A DNA stretch of 64,000 nt from Halomonas elongata. GTDB lineage: Bacteria > Pseudomonadota > Gammaproteobacteria > Pseudomonadales > Halomonadaceae. Shown one piece after another: positions 35,492 through 46,419 of the stretch. Both the position numbers and the translations under genes were made by a program. The first letter of the stretch is position 1; each line of letters begins with the position of its first letter. Under the pieces are notes generated by a model, which did no database searches, was not told where the DNA came from, and worked only from the letters and a program-made list of their open reading frames with translations. The stretch covers positions 1 to 64,000 of the forward strand of contig NZ_JAJQTQ010000011.1 of the NCBI RefSeq assembly GCF_029081005.1, read 5' to 3'.

Positions 35492-38400
35492 GTGAGAGTT
35501 CGTCGCCTGACCTGGGCCCTGGCCCGTCTATTGATCCTGCTGCCGTTCTGGTTCATCGGTCTGCTGCTGCTGATACTGGGCATCGCCCTGTCTCCCTGGG
35601 GCACTGGCCTGTTGCTAGATCAGGGCAAGCGCATGGGGCTCTACGACTTTTCCAATGCCGAAGGCGCCCCTCTGGATACCCTGATACTCGAAGACTTTCG
35701 TCTCGATGCCGGTCCGGCCAGCGTGGCCATCCAGCGCCTGGAACTGGCCTGGGCCGACGACTGCCTGCTCGATGGCCGGCTTTGCCTGGATCGTCTCGAT
35801 GTGCAGGGTACCCGGGTGCGACTCGCTTCGAGCGAGACTCCGCCCCCGACGGAGGAAGAGCAGGGCGAGGGGGCAGGGTTGCCCGGACCGATCGAACTGC
35901 CGTTCCCCATCGAACTGCGCGAACTGACCCTGAGCGACGTCGAGGTTCGGCTCGCCGATGGCACCCGGCTGCGCTGGGAGGCTTTCACCACCGGGGCAGT
36001 GGCCGAGGCGAGCACCCTGCGACTGCTGCCGACCCGGCTGGCAGGCGCGCGCCTGACCCTGCCGCTCTCGTCAGGCAACCAACTGGCACTCAGCGAAAGC
36101 GAGCATGAAGGGCCGATCCTGACGGCGTCGGCCATCGACGCTTCCATTGCCACCCACTCTCCGTTGCCTGCCGGCGCTGCCCCGGAAGCCGCGGGCATGG
36201 CCAGTCAGTCGTTGGACGATAAACCGCGCATCGAACTGCCGGACATCCATCTGCCGTTAGCCGTCGAGGTGCCCGAACTGACGATTACGGATGCGGCAGT
36301 GGAGGGAGGCGTTGCATATCGCCTCGAGGAACTGGCGTTGAGCGTCATGGCACGCGACCAGGAGATCACCATCTCGCCACTATCGATCGCCAGCCCGGAA
36401 GCCGACGCCAGGCTCCAGGCACGAGTGACGCTGAGCGGCGACTACCCGCTGGACGCGCAGCTGGACGCGGATCTCTATCTGCCCGAGCGCATGCCGGCCC
36501 TGGCAGGCGAGCGCATCGAACTCGGGTTGAGCGGGAACCTGGCTGATCTCCAGGTCGATCTGGCCACGACCGGGCCTGTCGAGACACGCCTTGCCGCCCG
36601 CCTCGATGCCCTGGCCCCGACATTGCCCTTCACCGCCAGCTTTCAGAGTCCCGCCCTGCAGTGGCCGCTGCCCGGCGCCGAGAACGATACTGACAAGGTG
36701 GCCACATCGGACGATGCTCAGGATAGCGAAGAGGGCGGCGACACACCGCCTGCCCCCTGGCGAGCCGAGAATCTGTCGCTCGAGGCCGAGGGCGAGCTGA
36801 CCGATTATCGTGCCCGGCTCACCCTGGCCGCTCAGGGACCGACACTGCCACGTACCGAACTCGACCTGACCGGACGCGGCGACCTGGCCCATTTCATCTG
36901 GGAACCTCTGTCGCTCGAGATGGACGAGGCCAGCGTGACCACCGAAGGCCGCGTCGACTGGGCCGACGGGCTGGCCGTCGACGCGACCCTCGCCCTGAAC
37001 GACGTGAACCCCGAACCCTTCGTCGAGGGGCTCGTCGGCCAGCTCGACGGCGATGCCGAGGTCTCCTTCACCCAGGATGCCGATGGCTGGCGGGTCGAGG
37101 TACCGTCCTTGAGCGTGGATGGCACCCTGGCCGATTATCCGCTGAATCTCGACGCGGCGATTGCCGGCGACAGCCGCATGCACTGGGACATCCAGGCCCT
37201 CGAATTCCGCCAGGGGGACAATCGCCTCAGCGCCAACGGCCAGGTGACGCCCGAGCAACTCGGGGTGAACGTCGACCTGGACATGCCGGCCCTGCAGAGC
37301 CTGTACCCGGAACTCGCCGGCGCCCTCTCGGGAGGTATCGACGCGACGGGCAGCCTCGAGGCGCCCCAGCTGGACCTGGACCTGAGCGGCAATGGCCTGG
37401 CCTTCGCCGAAAACCGTGTGGATGCCCTTGACCTGACGGGCGAAGTCGCCGGTCTCGAGGATCCGAGCCTTGATGTGGCACTGAACGCCGAGGGGATCGC
37501 GGCCGCCGGTCAGGCCTTCGATGCCATTGACCTGAACCTCGATGGGCGCCTCTCCGAGCACCGTCTGACGCTGGATGTCCAGGGGCCGGCGGATGGCCTG
37601 CTGTCGTCGTTGAACCTGGCCCTGGATGGCGCCATGGACCGCGATCGTCAAGGCTACAGCGGTCGCCTGACGCCGCTCGAGGCCGGAACCGAATATGGGC
37701 GCCTCGCCCTGGACGATGCCCTGATCTTCGACGCCGATCTCGCCTCGAGCGCGGTGGAGGTACAGCCATTCTGCCTGCGTCGCGACGAGGGGGGCGGCCT
37801 GTGCCTCGAGGAACCACTCTCGGCGTCGCCCGATGCCGGCCGGACGGTACTGGCCATCCGCGAGCTGCCCATGGATCTGATCAACGATGCCATGCCGCCC
37901 GGGTGGCGTGTCGACGGCACCACCGAGGGCGGTCTGGTGGCCGAGTGGTCTCGGGGCGGGTCGGCCTGGCAGGCCGAGGCCGACCTCGACAGCGAGGTCG
38001 AGGTCGCCGGGCAGGATGCTTACGGCAACCCCTGGACGGTGCCCGGCACGGGACTCAGCGTCGATCTACAGGCCGCCCCGTCCCGTGCCGATATCGACCT
38101 GGCGCTGACCCTGGGCGACAGCGGGGCGGTGCGCCTCGACCTGGGAGTCGACGATCCCATGGGGGCAGGAGGTCTGGATGGTGAACTCAGCGTCGATGAC
38201 CTGCGCCTGAGCCCCTATCGTCCTCTGGTCACCGACGTGAAGACGCTGGAAGGCGGACTCGGGGGCAATATCCAGATCGGCGGCAATCGGGACCAGCCAC
38301 GGCTGGACGGCAGCCTCGAGCTCGCCGGCCTGCAGGCCGTTGGACTGGGGCTGCCTCTGTCGGTGACGGATGGTCGCCTGACGGTGAACCTGAATGGCGA

Positions 38401-39511
38401 TCGGGCCGATCTCGATGGTTTTGTGGCGAGCGAACGAGGACGGCTGGAGATCGACGGTGATGCCAGCTGGCCCTCCGCGGATGCCTGGCGGGTGGCCCTG
38501 AACCTGCAGGGCAACGACGATCCGCTGCAGGCGTCATTGTCGGGCTTCGGGCGTTTACGCCTGGCGCCGGATCTGCGTATCCAGGCCGATCCCGAGCGTC
38601 TGCGAGTGCGTGGCGAGGTCCGCATTCCCTGGGCACGCCTGGAGGTCGGCCAGGTACCGGCCTCGGCCGTATCCGCGAGTCCCGATGAAGTGATCGTCAC
38701 CCGAGAGGAAGCCGAGGCCCGGGAAGCCGCCCAGGCGACGGGCGAGTCCACCGCCGAGGCCATGTCCGAGGCCGGCATGGCCATGGATGTGCGTGTCACC
38801 CTGGCACTAGGCCCCGACATGCGCCTGTCGGCCTATGGCCTGCAGACGGGCCTGGCCGGCAACCTGGAAGTCCGCCAGGCGGGCGGGCCGGTACAGATCT
38901 TCGGTGACGTCAATCTCGAGGATGGGCGTTTCCGGGCCTTCGCCCAGGACCTGGTCATCCGCGAGGGGATTCTCTATTTCAGCGGCCCGCCCGGCGAACC
39001 CTTGCTGGATTTCGAGGCCATCCGCAATCCCGACAGCACCGAAGACGATGTCATCGCCGGCATTCAGGTGTCCGGCCCGGCCTCGAGCCCGAGCCTCGAG
39101 ATCTTCTCCGAACCGGCCATGGATGAGTCCCGCGCGCTGTCCTACGTGCTGCGCGGTCGCGCACCGGATGCCAGTGGCGGTGCCGACGGCGCACTGACGT
39201 CGGCACTGATCGGCCTGAGCCTGGGGCAGGCCGGCGGCACCGTGGGCGCGCTGGGCGAGGCCTTCGGCATCCAGGATCTGCGACTGGACTCCGCCGGCAG
39301 CGGGGAAGACAGTCAGGTAGTGGTGACGGGCAACCTGACCGACCGTTTGAGTGTCGGATACGGTGTGGGCGTCTTCTCGCCCATCGCCGAGCTGACCCTG
39401 CGCTACAAGCTGTGGCGCAATCTCTACGTGGAGGCCGTCTCCGGCGCCTCCCAGGCAGTGGACCTGATCTACACCTTCAGCCTGCCGGGGGACCCACCGT
39501 CACTCGAGTAA
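35492..39511 (+). CDS. tamB: Translocation and assembly module inner-membrane subunit TamB
   Basis: A 1339-residue AsmA-like protein with one N-terminal membrane anchor (about residues 8-35). A very long beta-helical groove of repeating alternating hydrophobic strands follows, closed by a C-terminal DUF490/TamB domain (about 1000-1339) that contacts TamA. GTG start 11 bases after the tamA stop. An acidic, Asp/Glu/Gly-rich composition over 700-1000 is typical of periplasmic proteins of moderate halophiles. Family proteins bridge the periplasm and are implicated in lipid transport to the outer membrane. Confidence 0.95.
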   Translation: MRVRRLTWALARLLILLPFWFIGLLLLILGIALSPWGTGLLLDQGKRMGLYDFSNAEGAPLDTLILEDFRLDAGPASVAIQRLELAWADDCLLDGRLCLDRLDVQGTRVRLASSETPPPTEEEQGEGAGLPGPIELPFPIELRELTLSDVEVRLADGTRLRWEAFTTGAVAEASTLRLLPTRLAGARLTLPLSSGNQLALSESEHEGPILTASAIDASIATHSPLPAGAAPEAAGMASQSLDDKPRIELPDIHLPLAVEVPELTITDAAVEGGVAYRLEELALSVMARDQEITISPLSIASPEADARLQARVTLSGDYPLDAQLDADLYLPERMPALAGERIELGLSGNLADLQVDLATTGPVETRLAARLDALAPTLPFTASFQSPALQWPLPGAENDTDKVATSDDAQDSEEGGDTPPAPWRAENLSLEAEGELTDYRARLTLAAQGPTLPRTELDLTGRGDLAHFIWEPLSLEMDEASVTTEGRVDWADGLAVDATLALNDVNPEPFVEGLVGQLDGDAEVSFTQDADGWRVEVPSLSVDGTLADYPLNLDAAIAGDSRMHWDIQALEFRQGDNRLSANGQVTPEQLGVNVDLDMPALQSLYPELAGALSGGIDATGSLEAPQLDLDLSGNGLAFAENRVDALDLTGEVAGLEDPSLDVALNAEGIAAAGQAFDAIDLNLDGRLSEHRLTLDVQGPADGLLSSLNLALDGAMDRDRQGYSGRLTPLEAGTEYGRLALDDALIFDADLASSAVEVQPFCLRRDEGGGLCLEEPLSASPDAGRTVLAIRELPMDLINDAMPPGWRVDGTTEGGLVAEWSRGGSAWQAEADLDSEVEVAGQDAYGNPWTVPGTGLSVDLQAAPSRADIDLALTLGDSGAVRLDLGVDDPMGAGGLDGELSVDDLRLSPYRPLVTDVKTLEGGLGGNIQIGGNRDQPRLDGSLELAGLQAVGLGLPLSVTDGRLTVNLNGDRADLDGFVASERGRLEIDGDASWPSADAWRVALNLQGNDDPLQASLSGFGRLRLAPDLRIQADPERLRVRGEVRIPWARLEVGQVPASAVSASPDEVIVTREEAEAREAAQATGESTAEAMSEAGMAMDVRVTLALGPDMRLSAYGLQTGLAGNLEVRQAGGPVQIFGDVNLEDGRFRAFAQDLVIREGILYFSGPPGEPLLDFEAIRNPDSTEDDVIAGIQVSGPASSPSLEIFSEPAMDESRALSYVLRGRAPDASGGADGALTSALIGLSLGQAGGTVGALGEAFGIQDLRLDSAGSGEDSQVVVTGNLTDRLSVGYGVGVFSPIAELTLRYKLWRNLYVEAVSGASQAVDLIYTFSLPGDPPSLE

Positions 39512-39540
39512 GCACCAGGTCACGAACGAGGAAACGACAT

Positions 39541-40155
39541 ATGAGCGCACAAGCGGCAGATGCCCCGGTGGGGCGTGACACGCCCATGGAGATTTCCGCC
39601 CTGCACAGGGTCAACGGACGTCGCATGACACCGCCCTGGCCCGAAGGCATGCAAGAGATCGTGCTGGGACTGGGATGCTTCTGGGGCGCCGAACGGCTGT
39701 TCTGGCAATTGGCCGGCGTGCATGTCACGGCCGTGGGCTATGCCGGTGGCATCACGCCGAATCCGACCTACCAGGAAACCTGCACCGGCCGTACCGGTCA
39801 TGCCGAAGTGGTCAGGGTGGTCTTCGATCCAGCAGAGATCGATCTCGATACCCTGTTGCGTCACTTCTGGGAGGCACACGACCCGACCCAGGGAAATCGG
39901 CAGGGTAATGACATCGGTCCTCAGTACCGCTCGATCATCCTGACCGTCGACGATGAGCAGCGCGCCTTGGCCGAGCGTAGCCGTGACGCCTATGGCAAGG
40001 CCCTGGCGGCGCAGGGCCGGGGCCCGATCACCACCGAGATCATGCCGCTCGAGGCCTTCTACTATGCCGAGGAATATCACCAGCAGTATCTGGACAAGAA
40101 TCCCGGCGGCTACTGTGGCCTCAAGGGTACCGGTGTCAGTTGTCCGATAAGCTGA
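39541..40155 (+). CDS. msrA: Peptide methionine sulfoxide reductase MsrA
   Basis: A 204-residue MsrA that repairs methionine-S-sulfoxide. The catalytic motif G-C-F-W-G is at about residues 45-49, and conserved Y-x-Q-Y and the resolving-type cysteines near the C-terminus (G-Y-C-G-L, S-C-P) are present. It has an extra N-terminal ~35 residues as in E. coli MsrA. Its last 20 bases overlap the 3' end of the convergent hydrolase gene. Confidence 0.95.
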   Translation: MSAQAADAPVGRDTPMEISALHRVNGRRMTPPWPEGMQEIVLGLGCFWGAERLFWQLAGVHVTAVGYAGGITPNPTYQETCTGRTGHAEVVRVVFDPAEIDLDTLLRHFWEAHDPTQGNRQGNDIGPQYRSIILTVDDEQRALAERSRDAYGKALAAQGRGPITTEIMPLEAFYYAEEYHQQYLDKNPGGYCGLKGTGVSCPIS

Positions 40156-41161
40156 AGGCAGGTGACGAGCCCGGGGCAGGAACTGCCCAGGCATCGAGTT
40201 GGCGGGCGACCCGACGAGCGAGCCAGCTGGCGGGTCGGCCGTCTAGCCATTCCACATAGCCGACATGTCCACCATGACGGGCGATTTCCAGGCGAATGCC
40301 GGCGCCGAGCGTCATGTCGTCATAAAGCCCCGGCGGCATGAAAGGATCGTCGTCGGCATGCAGGATCAGCGTCGGCAAAGTGATATCGCCGAGTAGCGGG
40401 CCGGCCGCGGCGCGATGATAGTAGTCTGCCGCATCCCTGAAACCGTGCAACGGGGCGGTTATCGCATCGTCGTAGGCCCTCAGCGTGGTGCAGTGCGTCA
40501 GGTCATCGTGGGTCAACGCCAGCGGTAGTTCACGACGTGCCAGGCGTGGCGACACCTTGGCCTTGAGGGCCTCGAGCAGGTGCCGCTGATAGAGCCGGGC
40601 CACACCACGTTCCAGGGTATCGGCGCAGGCTGCCAGTGCCACCGGAGGGGCGACGGCGATGGCGCCGGTCAATCCCAGCGTGTTGCCGGCATCCTCGGCC
40701 ACCAGCTTGAGCAGCATGTTGGCGCCCAGCGAAACGCCCAGTGCGACCCTCGGCGCCGTCGGATAGCGTCGGGCGAGGTTCTCCAGCAGCCAGCGAGCAT
40801 CGGCCGTGTCCCCGCTGTGATAAGCCCGCGGGCATCGGTTGGGCCTTGTTCCGCACCCGCGGAAGTGCATCAGGATCGCCCGCCAGCCTCGCCGCTCGGC
40901 GGCATGCAGCAGGTGTCGTGCATAAGGTGAATCCACCGAGCCTTCCAGGCCATGGAACAGCACCAGCAAGGGCGCGTCGACCGGCAGGGCGGGCGATTCG
41001 ACCCAGGCGAGCTCGACGAAATCGCCATCGGGCAGCTCGAAGATCTCCTCGCCGAGGGGCGGTGCCGGCCGGGGCAGGGTTCGAGGCAGCAGGGTCTGCA
41101 GGTGACGGTTGGCGAACCCGGGCAGGGGGCGAAAGTCGGCAAGGTGCCGTCCGGCGATCAT
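40136..41161 (-). CDS. YheT-type alpha/beta hydrolase
   Basis: A 341-residue hydrolase of the YheT/embryogenesis-associated EMB8 family. The nucleophile elbow is G-V-S-L-G-A-N near residue 145, the oxyanion region is L-F-H-G-L-E-G near 71, and the catalytic Asp and His are in H-A-D-D-D-P-F and H-G-G-H-V-G-Y. Substrate is unknown. The ATG overlaps the stop of the LysR gene upstream by 4 bases (ATGA), so the two form an operon. Confidence 0.92.
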   Translation of the reverse strand: MIAGRHLADFRPLPGFANRHLQTLLPRTLPRPAPPLGEEIFELPDGDFVELAWVESPALPVDAPLLVLFHGLEGSVDSPYARHLLHAAERRGWRAILMHFRGCGTRPNRCPRAYHSGDTADARWLLENLARRYPTAPRVALGVSLGANMLLKLVAEDAGNTLGLTGAIAVAPPVALAACADTLERGVARLYQRHLLEALKAKVSPRLARRELPLALTHDDLTHCTTLRAYDDAITAPLHGFRDAADYYHRAAAGPLLGDITLPTLILHADDDPFMPPGLYDDMTLGAGIRLEIARHGGHVGYVEWLDGRPASWLARRVARQLDAWAVPAPGSSPAFSLSDN

Positions 41162-42078
41162 GATCGGTCTCCCCGATCATTCTCCAGGGCCTGCCAGAGC
41201 GAGTCCACGGCCTTGTGCGCCACATGACGACGCCGATACAGGCGAATCTCCAGTGGCACTTCCCAACGCTTGCCCCCCGCGGGTACCAGCTGCCCGGCGG
41301 TCAGTGCCGGTGCGACACTGCGATGCGGAAGCCAGCCGAGTCCGTACCCCAGGCCGACCAGCTCGCGGATATTGCCGCTCTGGATGCTCTCGTTGAGCAC
41401 ACTGAACGCCGGCGTATCGGGTTGCGTCTCGAGGTGGCAACGAATGGCCGTGTCGATCAAGCCTCGAGGATGATAGGCGATCAAGGGGAGCGAGCGGCGT
41501 CCGATACCCGCCAGGTCGAAACGCGGCCGTCCATCGGGCTCCGGCAACGAAACGGGAATCAGATACTCGTGGCCGAGCCGTCGGAACTCGAACGCCTCGG
41601 TCTCGAGTTCCAGGGGGCAGTCGCCGACCGGCCAGTAGCACAATACCAGGTCACACTCGTCGCGCCCCAGCGCCTGGAAATAGTCGTTCACCAGCCAGGC
41701 GGTGGCACGCAGGTAGGGCTTGACCGGCGGCGGAGCCGTCCAGCCGTCGAGCCACTCCGGCAGGAAGTTGGCCAGCAGACTCTGCGGTGCGGCCAGACGA
41801 ATCTGGCCCGCCTGGCTCTCGGCGAGATGCCCCAGTCGTTGCCGGGTATTGGCCACACGGCGCGTCACGTCCTGGCACAGCGTCAGGAATTCCTCTCCCT
41901 CGGGTGTCAATGACAGCGGCAGTGTCTGCCGGTTGATCAGGGTCGCTCCCATCTCCTCCTCGAGGAGCTTGATGCGCCGCGAAAAGGTCGGCTGGGTAAC
42001 ATTCTGTGCTTCGGCCGCCCGGGAGAAGTGCCGGGTACGCGCCAGGGCGATGAAATCTTCCAACCAGCGTATTTCCAT
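41158..42078 (-). CDS. LysR family regulator, HypT-like (second copy)
   Basis: A 306-residue LysR regulator beginning M-E-I-R-W-L-E-D-F, with the helix-turn-helix N-V-T-Q-P-T-F-S-R-R-I-K and a C-terminal effector domain. It is clearly the same subfamily as the regulator at 8354-9271 but diverged. GAGGG 5 bases before ATG 42078 fixes the start; the open frame runs to 42129. It is translationally coupled to the YheT hydrolase, which may be its target. Effector unknown. Confidence 0.9.
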   Translation of the reverse strand: MEIRWLEDFIALARTRHFSRAAEAQNVTQPTFSRRIKLLEEEMGATLINRQTLPLSLTPEGEEFLTLCQDVTRRVANTRQRLGHLAESQAGQIRLAAPQSLLANFLPEWLDGWTAPPPVKPYLRATAWLVNDYFQALGRDECDLVLCYWPVGDCPLELETEAFEFRRLGHEYLIPVSLPEPDGRPRFDLAGIGRRSLPLIAYHPRGLIDTAIRCHLETQPDTPAFSVLNESIQSGNIRELVGLGYGLGWLPHRSVAPALTAGQLVPAGGKRWEVPLEIRLYRRRHVAHKAVDSLWQALENDRGDRS

Positions 42079-42158
42079 ATCAGCCCTCATGCCGACGACC
42101 GGTCGACGGGATCGCCATCGACCGGTCACGGCGTCACGACGTTTCGGATAGCGTCTTG

Positions 42159-42190
42159 AAAAAACCGGGGGAGCCCGGATCGACGGGCTC
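42159..42190 (-). terminator. Intrinsic terminator of the ABC importer operon
   Basis: On the minus strand GAGCCCG (42190-42184) pairs with CGGGCTC (42177-42171) around a 6-base loop, followed by CCCCGG and then six T (42164-42159). It lies just past the last importer gene. Confidence 0.75.
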
Positions 42191-42234
42191 TCACCTGGAT
42201 TAGAGCGCCCGTATTATGCCAGAAACGCCGAGGG

Positions 42235-43281
42235 TCAGCCGATTCGCCCCTCTTCCACGGCATGGCAGGCCACCTGACCGCCGTCATCGGTGGCGATCAG
42301 TGTGGGCACTTCCTCGCGACAACGGCGTTCGGCATGGGGGCACCGGCCATGAAAGACGCATCCCGAAGGCAGATGAACCGGCGTCGGCACTTCGCCCTCC
42401 AGCCGGATATGCTGCGGACGGTCGTCCTCGAGTCGCGGAATGGCCGACATCAAGGCCTGGGTGTAAGGATGTCGGGGACGCGCGAAGAGGGTCGCGGTAG
42501 GCGCCACCTCACAGACCCGCCCCAGGTACATCACCGCCACCCGTGTGCCGAAATGCTCGACCACGGCCAGATCGTGGGTAATGAACAGATAGGTGAGGTT
42601 GTGGCGCTGCTGGGCCTCCATCAGCAGGTTGAGCACCTGGGCCTGAATCGAGACATCCAGCGCCGAGATCGGCTCGTCGGCGACGATGAACTCGGGGTCG
42701 ACTGCCAACGCGCGCGCAATGGCGATGCGTTGGCGTTGGCCGCCCGAGAATTCATGGCCGTAGCGCGCGCCCCAGTCCGGATCGATGCCCACCGACTGCA
42801 TGACGTCGCCGACCTTGTCCTTGATGCGTTGAGCCGTCCAGTCGGGGTGATGCAGCCGGATCGGCTCCTCCAGCGTCTGCTGGATCGTCATGCGCGGATT
42901 CAACGAGGCATACGGATTCTGGAAGATCATCTGCATGCGCCGACGATAGGGCAGCAACTGCCTGGTGGAGAGGTCGTCGATACGCTGGCCGGCATAGTGG
43001 ACCTCGCCGGCGGACGGCGTGATCAGGCCCATCACGGTCCGCGCCACGGTGGACTTGCCGCAGCCCGATTCGCCCACTACGCACAACGCTTCGCCGCGCT
43101 GGATGTCCAGGTCGACACCGTTGATGGCGTGCACGTGTTCCTGGTGGCGAACCAGCTTGCCGCCCTTGAATTGCAGCTGCTCGAGGAAATCACCGGAAAG
43201 CGAGAAACGCTTTTCCAGGCCGCGTAGTGCCAACAAGGGTTGCGTGGCATCCGGGGCAGGGGATGTGGCGGTCGAATTCAT
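42235..43281 (-). CDS. Peptide/nickel-type ABC importer ATPase (OppF/DppF-like)
   Basis: A 348-residue ATPase with Walker A G-E-S-G-C-G-K-S, signature S-G-G-Q-R-Q-R and Walker B I-V-A-D-E-P motifs. The C-terminal oligopeptide/dipeptide extension has the cysteine cluster C-V-F-H-G-R-C-P...C...C that binds an Fe-S cluster in some members. The start overlaps the preceding ATPase stop by one base. It is the last gene of a five-gene operon. Confidence 0.95.
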   Translation of the reverse strand: MNSTATSPAPDATQPLLALRGLEKRFSLSGDFLEQLQFKGGKLVRHQEHVHAINGVDLDIQRGEALCVVGESGCGKSTVARTVMGLITPSAGEVHYAGQRIDDLSTRQLLPYRRRMQMIFQNPYASLNPRMTIQQTLEEPIRLHHPDWTAQRIKDKVGDVMQSVGIDPDWGARYGHEFSGGQRQRIAIARALAVDPEFIVADEPISALDVSIQAQVLNLLMEAQQRHNLTYLFITHDLAVVEHFGTRVAVMYLGRVCEVAPTATLFARPRHPYTQALMSAIPRLEDDRPQHIRLEGEVPTPVHLPSGCVFHGRCPHAERRCREEVPTLIATDDGGQVACHAVEEGRIG

Positions 43282-44300
43282 CAGTCTTGCTCCTCGGCCG
43301 GAATGCGTTCGCTTTCGATCATTTCGGCGACCATGTGACAGGCGGCCTGGCAATTGCCGGACGTCACGAACTCGGGGACCTGATCATGGCAGGCCTGACG
43401 GCGACTGCCATCGGCGCGCTCGACGAAGGTACAGCGCGGATGGAAGGCGCAGCCGCTCGGCAGGTTGGAGAGCGATGGCATGCTGCCGGGGATCTGGTTG
43501 AGCCGCGACCCGGGCGTGGCCATCTGCGGCAGGGCATTGATCAGGCCCTGGGTATAGGGATGCTGCGGGTCATTGATGATCTCGCGAGTCGGGCCTTGCT
43601 CGATGACGCGACCGGCGTACATGACGAGCATGCGCTGGGTGACCTGGCTGACCACGCCGAGATCGTGGGTGATCAGGATCAGGCCGACATTGTGCTTCTC
43701 GCACAGCTCCAGCAACAGCGCCATGATCTCGGCCTGGATAGTCACATCCAGTGCCGTGGTCGGCTCGTCGGCGATGATGATGTCGGGATCGAGCAGCAGT
43801 GCAATGGCGATGATCACGCGCTGCCGCATGCCGCCCGACAGCTCGTGGGGATACTGATCGAGCCGGGCCTCGGGAGAGGGGATCTGGACCTGCTGCAACT
43901 TGTTCAGCGAGATGCTGCGGGCTTCCCGCGAGCTGATGCGGCGGTGCGCCTTGAGGCACTCGAGCATCTGCTCACCGATGGTCAGCACCGGGTTGAGCGT
44001 CATCATCGGGTCCTGGAAGATCATCGACATGCGATGGCCACGCACCTTGCGCAGCTTGCGATCGCTCAGGCCGATCAGTTCCTGGTCGTCGAAGCGGATG
44101 CTGCCTCCGGCGATGTAGCCCGGCTTGGCGATCAGGTTGAGCAGGCTGAAAGCGGCCACCGACTTGCCGGCGCCGGACTCGCCCACGATGCCCAGGCGCT
44201 CGCCGCGATCCAGGCTGAAACAGACGTCGCGCAGGGCCCGGACATCGCCGCCACGCAGCGCGAAGCGCACGTCAAGGTGGTTAACGTCGAGTAGAGACAT
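43281..44300 (-). CDS. Peptide/nickel-type ABC importer ATPase (OppD/DppD-like)
   Basis: A 339-residue ATPase with Walker A G-E-S-G-A-G-K-S, signature L-S-G-G-M-R-Q-R and Walker B I-I-A-D-E-P, plus the C-terminal C-A-F-H-P-R-C motif of the oligopeptide subfamily. It starts 5 bases after the second permease gene and overlaps the next ATPase by one base, so both nucleotide-binding subunits should be made together. Confidence 0.95.
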   Translation of the reverse strand: MSLLDVNHLDVRFALRGGDVRALRDVCFSLDRGERLGIVGESGAGKSVAAFSLLNLIAKPGYIAGGSIRFDDQELIGLSDRKLRKVRGHRMSMIFQDPMMTLNPVLTIGEQMLECLKAHRRISSREARSISLNKLQQVQIPSPEARLDQYPHELSGGMRQRVIIAIALLLDPDIIIADEPTTALDVTIQAEIMALLLELCEKHNVGLILITHDLGVVSQVTQRMLVMYAGRVIEQGPTREIINDPQHPYTQGLINALPQMATPGSRLNQIPGSMPSLSNLPSGCAFHPRCTFVERADGSRRQACHDQVPEFVTSGNCQAACHMVAEMIESERIPAEEQD

Positions 44301-44305
44301 GAGAT

Positions 44306-45247
44306 TCAGCCCTTGTAGAGTCGCGGGTTTAGCACGTCACGCAGCCAGTCACCGAGCAGGTTGATCACCAGCACCAGTATCACCAGCACCAGGCCGGGGA
44401 TCAGGGTGATCCACCAGGAACCGGACTGGAGGTAGTCGAAACCGGACTTGATCAGCGAGCCCAGCGACGGCTGGGTCTCGGGCATGCCGAGGCCGAGGAA
44501 GGACAGTGCCGCCTCGGAGATGATGGCGTTGGCCACCTGCACGGTGGAGATGACGAAGATCGGCGACAGGGTGTTGGGCAGGATATGCCGGAACATGATG
44601 CGGCGGCTGGGCAGGCCCATCACCCGGGCGGCGTCGACATACTCCTTGCCTTTCTCGGCGAGCACCGAGGCACGCACGGTCCGCGCATACTGCGGCCATT
44701 CGGCCAGGCCGATGATCAACACCAGCAGGGGGACGGCGTAGTCGCTGAAGGTGCCGCCACCGAAGATCGCCTTGAACAGGGCGCCGACGACGATGGCCAC
44801 CATCAGGGTGGAAAAGGACAGCTGGATATCGGCCAGACGCATCAGGAAGGCATCGACACGGCCCCCCAGGTAGCCGGCCAACAGGCCGAAGCACACCCCC
44901 AGGGCGGCCTGCATGGCCACGGCGCCGAAGCCGATGATCAACGATACCCGCGCGCCGTAGAGGATGGTCGACAGCAGGTCGCGTCCCTGGGCATCGGTCC
45001 CCATGAGGTAGGTCGGGTCGCTGCCGTCCACCCAGAAGGGCGGCAATTCCGAGGCGAGAATGTCGATCTGCGTCAGGTCGTAAGGGTCCATCGGCGCCAG
45101 CCAGGGCGCCAGCACGGCGGCGGCGACCAGGACGATGAACACCAGCAGGCTGACCTGGGCGATCAGATCGCGCTTGAAACTGTAGAGCAGGTAGGAGTCG
45201 CGAAAGCGCTCCCAACGACTCGTGGGTCGGTTCGTCAGCGTGGTCAT
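44306..45247 (-). CDS. ABC importer permease (OppC/DppC-like)
   Basis: A 313-residue permease with an N-terminal OppC domain and transmembrane helix near residues 30-52. The L-M-G-T-D-A-Q-G-R-D motif is near 82 and the EAA cytoplasmic loop (E-Y-V-D-A-A-R-V-M-G) near 200, with about six helices in total. The ATG overlaps the upstream permease stop by 4 bases. Confidence 0.95.
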   Translation of the reverse strand: MTTLTNRPTSRWERFRDSYLLYSFKRDLIAQVSLLVFIVLVAAAVLAPWLAPMDPYDLTQIDILASELPPFWVDGSDPTYLMGTDAQGRDLLSTILYGARVSLIIGFGAVAMQAALGVCFGLLAGYLGGRVDAFLMRLADIQLSFSTLMVAIVVGALFKAIFGGGTFSDYAVPLLVLIIGLAEWPQYARTVRASVLAEKGKEYVDAARVMGLPSRRIMFRHILPNTLSPIFVISTVQVANAIISEAALSFLGLGMPETQPSLGSLIKSGFDYLQSGSWWITLIPGLVLVILVLVINLLGDWLRDVLNPRLYKG

Positions 45248-46290
45248 GCGGGTTTCCCTGTCAGCTTGACGGTGGGGTTGATCAGGCCATAGATCAGATC
45301 GACCAGGGTGTTGGTGATCACGAAGATCAGCCCCACGATCATCAGGTAGGTGACGATCAACGGTATGTCGGAGCGTTCGATGGCATCGAGAAACATCAGT
45401 CCCATGCCCGGCCACTGAAACACCGTCTCGGTGAGAATGGTGTAGGCCACCAGGGTGCCGATCTGTACGCCCCCCACGGTGATCACCGGCAGCATGGTGT
45501 TCTTCAGCGCATGCAGGAAATAGATGCGCCGCGGCGAGATGCCCTTGGCACGGGCGAACTTCACGTAGTCGGACTGCAGTACCTCGAGCATCTCGGCACG
45601 GATCAGACGGATGAACAGCGGCAACATGATCGAGGCCAGCGAAATGGCCGGCAGCACCAGGTAGGTCAGGCCCTCGAGCGAGGCGAAGTTGGTTTCCCAG
45701 GTGCCGAAGACAGGCACCGGATCCCCTCGACCATAGGCCGGCATGCCGCCCTCGGTGGTGATCAGGTCATTGAGCCAGGCCCCCCAGCCGGTACCGGCGG
45801 GGAAGGGCGTCCAACTGACACCGATGGCGAACAACTGGATCAACACGATGGCGGTAAGAAACACCGGAATCGAGATGCCGATGATCGAGACGCCCATGAA
45901 GAAGCGCGACAACCAGGCGCGTGGCTTGATGGCACTATAGACGCCGATGGGTACCGACAGCACGATGATCAGAAAGGTCGTCGCGGCGACCAGCTCCAGG
46001 GTCGCCGGCAGGTGGCGCATGATCACCTGAGTGGTCGGCTCGTTGAAGATGTAGGAATAGCCGAAGTCGAAATGCGCGGCATTGCCGGCGAAGCGCAGGT
46101 ACTGGACCACGAAGGGGTCATTGAGACCGAGCTCTTCACGCAGGACTTCGCGCTCGCTCTCCGGCACGGACTGGCCGACCATCTGTTGGATGGGGTCACC
46201 CAGGTTGTCCTGGATGGAGAAGGCGATCACGCTGATGACGAACATCACCAGCAGCGCATGAAAGAGGCGCTTGATCAGAAAAGCGATCAT
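45244..46290 (-). CDS. ABC importer permease (OppB/DppB-like)
   Basis: A 348-residue permease with the family N-terminus I-K-R-L-F-H-A-L-L-V-M-F and the EAA loop (Y-V-K-F-A-R-A-K-G) near residue 245. A periplasmic stretch of about 40 residues with W, G and P lies near 175-215. Six helices are expected. ATG 46290 is chosen from the family N-terminus; the ribosome site is weak (GGAA). It is separated from the binding-protein gene by a strong hairpin. Confidence 0.94.
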   Translation of the reverse strand: MIAFLIKRLFHALLVMFVISVIAFSIQDNLGDPIQQMVGQSVPESEREVLREELGLNDPFVVQYLRFAGNAAHFDFGYSYIFNEPTTQVIMRHLPATLELVAATTFLIIVLSVPIGVYSAIKPRAWLSRFFMGVSIIGISIPVFLTAIVLIQLFAIGVSWTPFPAGTGWGAWLNDLITTEGGMPAYGRGDPVPVFGTWETNFASLEGLTYLVLPAISLASIMLPLFIRLIRAEMLEVLQSDYVKFARAKGISPRRIYFLHALKNTMLPVITVGGVQIGTLVAYTILTETVFQWPGMGLMFLDAIERSDIPLIVTYLMIVGLIFVITNTLVDLIYGLINPTVKLTGKPA

Positions 46291-46328
46291 GAGTGGCGTT
46301 CCATTATCGAGAAAGGCCCGGGCACGCG

Positions 46329-46357
46329 GTGACACGCCCCCGCCGGGGGCGTGTCAC
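46329..46357 (-). terminator. 13-bp perfect hairpin between binding protein and permease genes
   Basis: GTGACACGCCCCC (46329-46341) pairs perfectly with GGGGGCGTGTCAC (46345-46357) around a 3-base loop, 62 bases past the binding-protein stop. There is no T-run. It probably stabilises the abundant binding-protein mRNA and lowers permease expression, a common importer-operon design. Confidence 0.75.
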
Positions 46358-46419
46358 GGAGCGGGATGTCGAATCGCCGTCCTCTCGCCCACGGTCAGAC
46401 GAGAGGCGGCGGGAAGGTA

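Noticed and set aside
36380..37651. 423-codon minus-strand frame inside tamB
   Set aside because: A shadow of tamB; the plus strand carries the AsmA/TamB pattern continuously.
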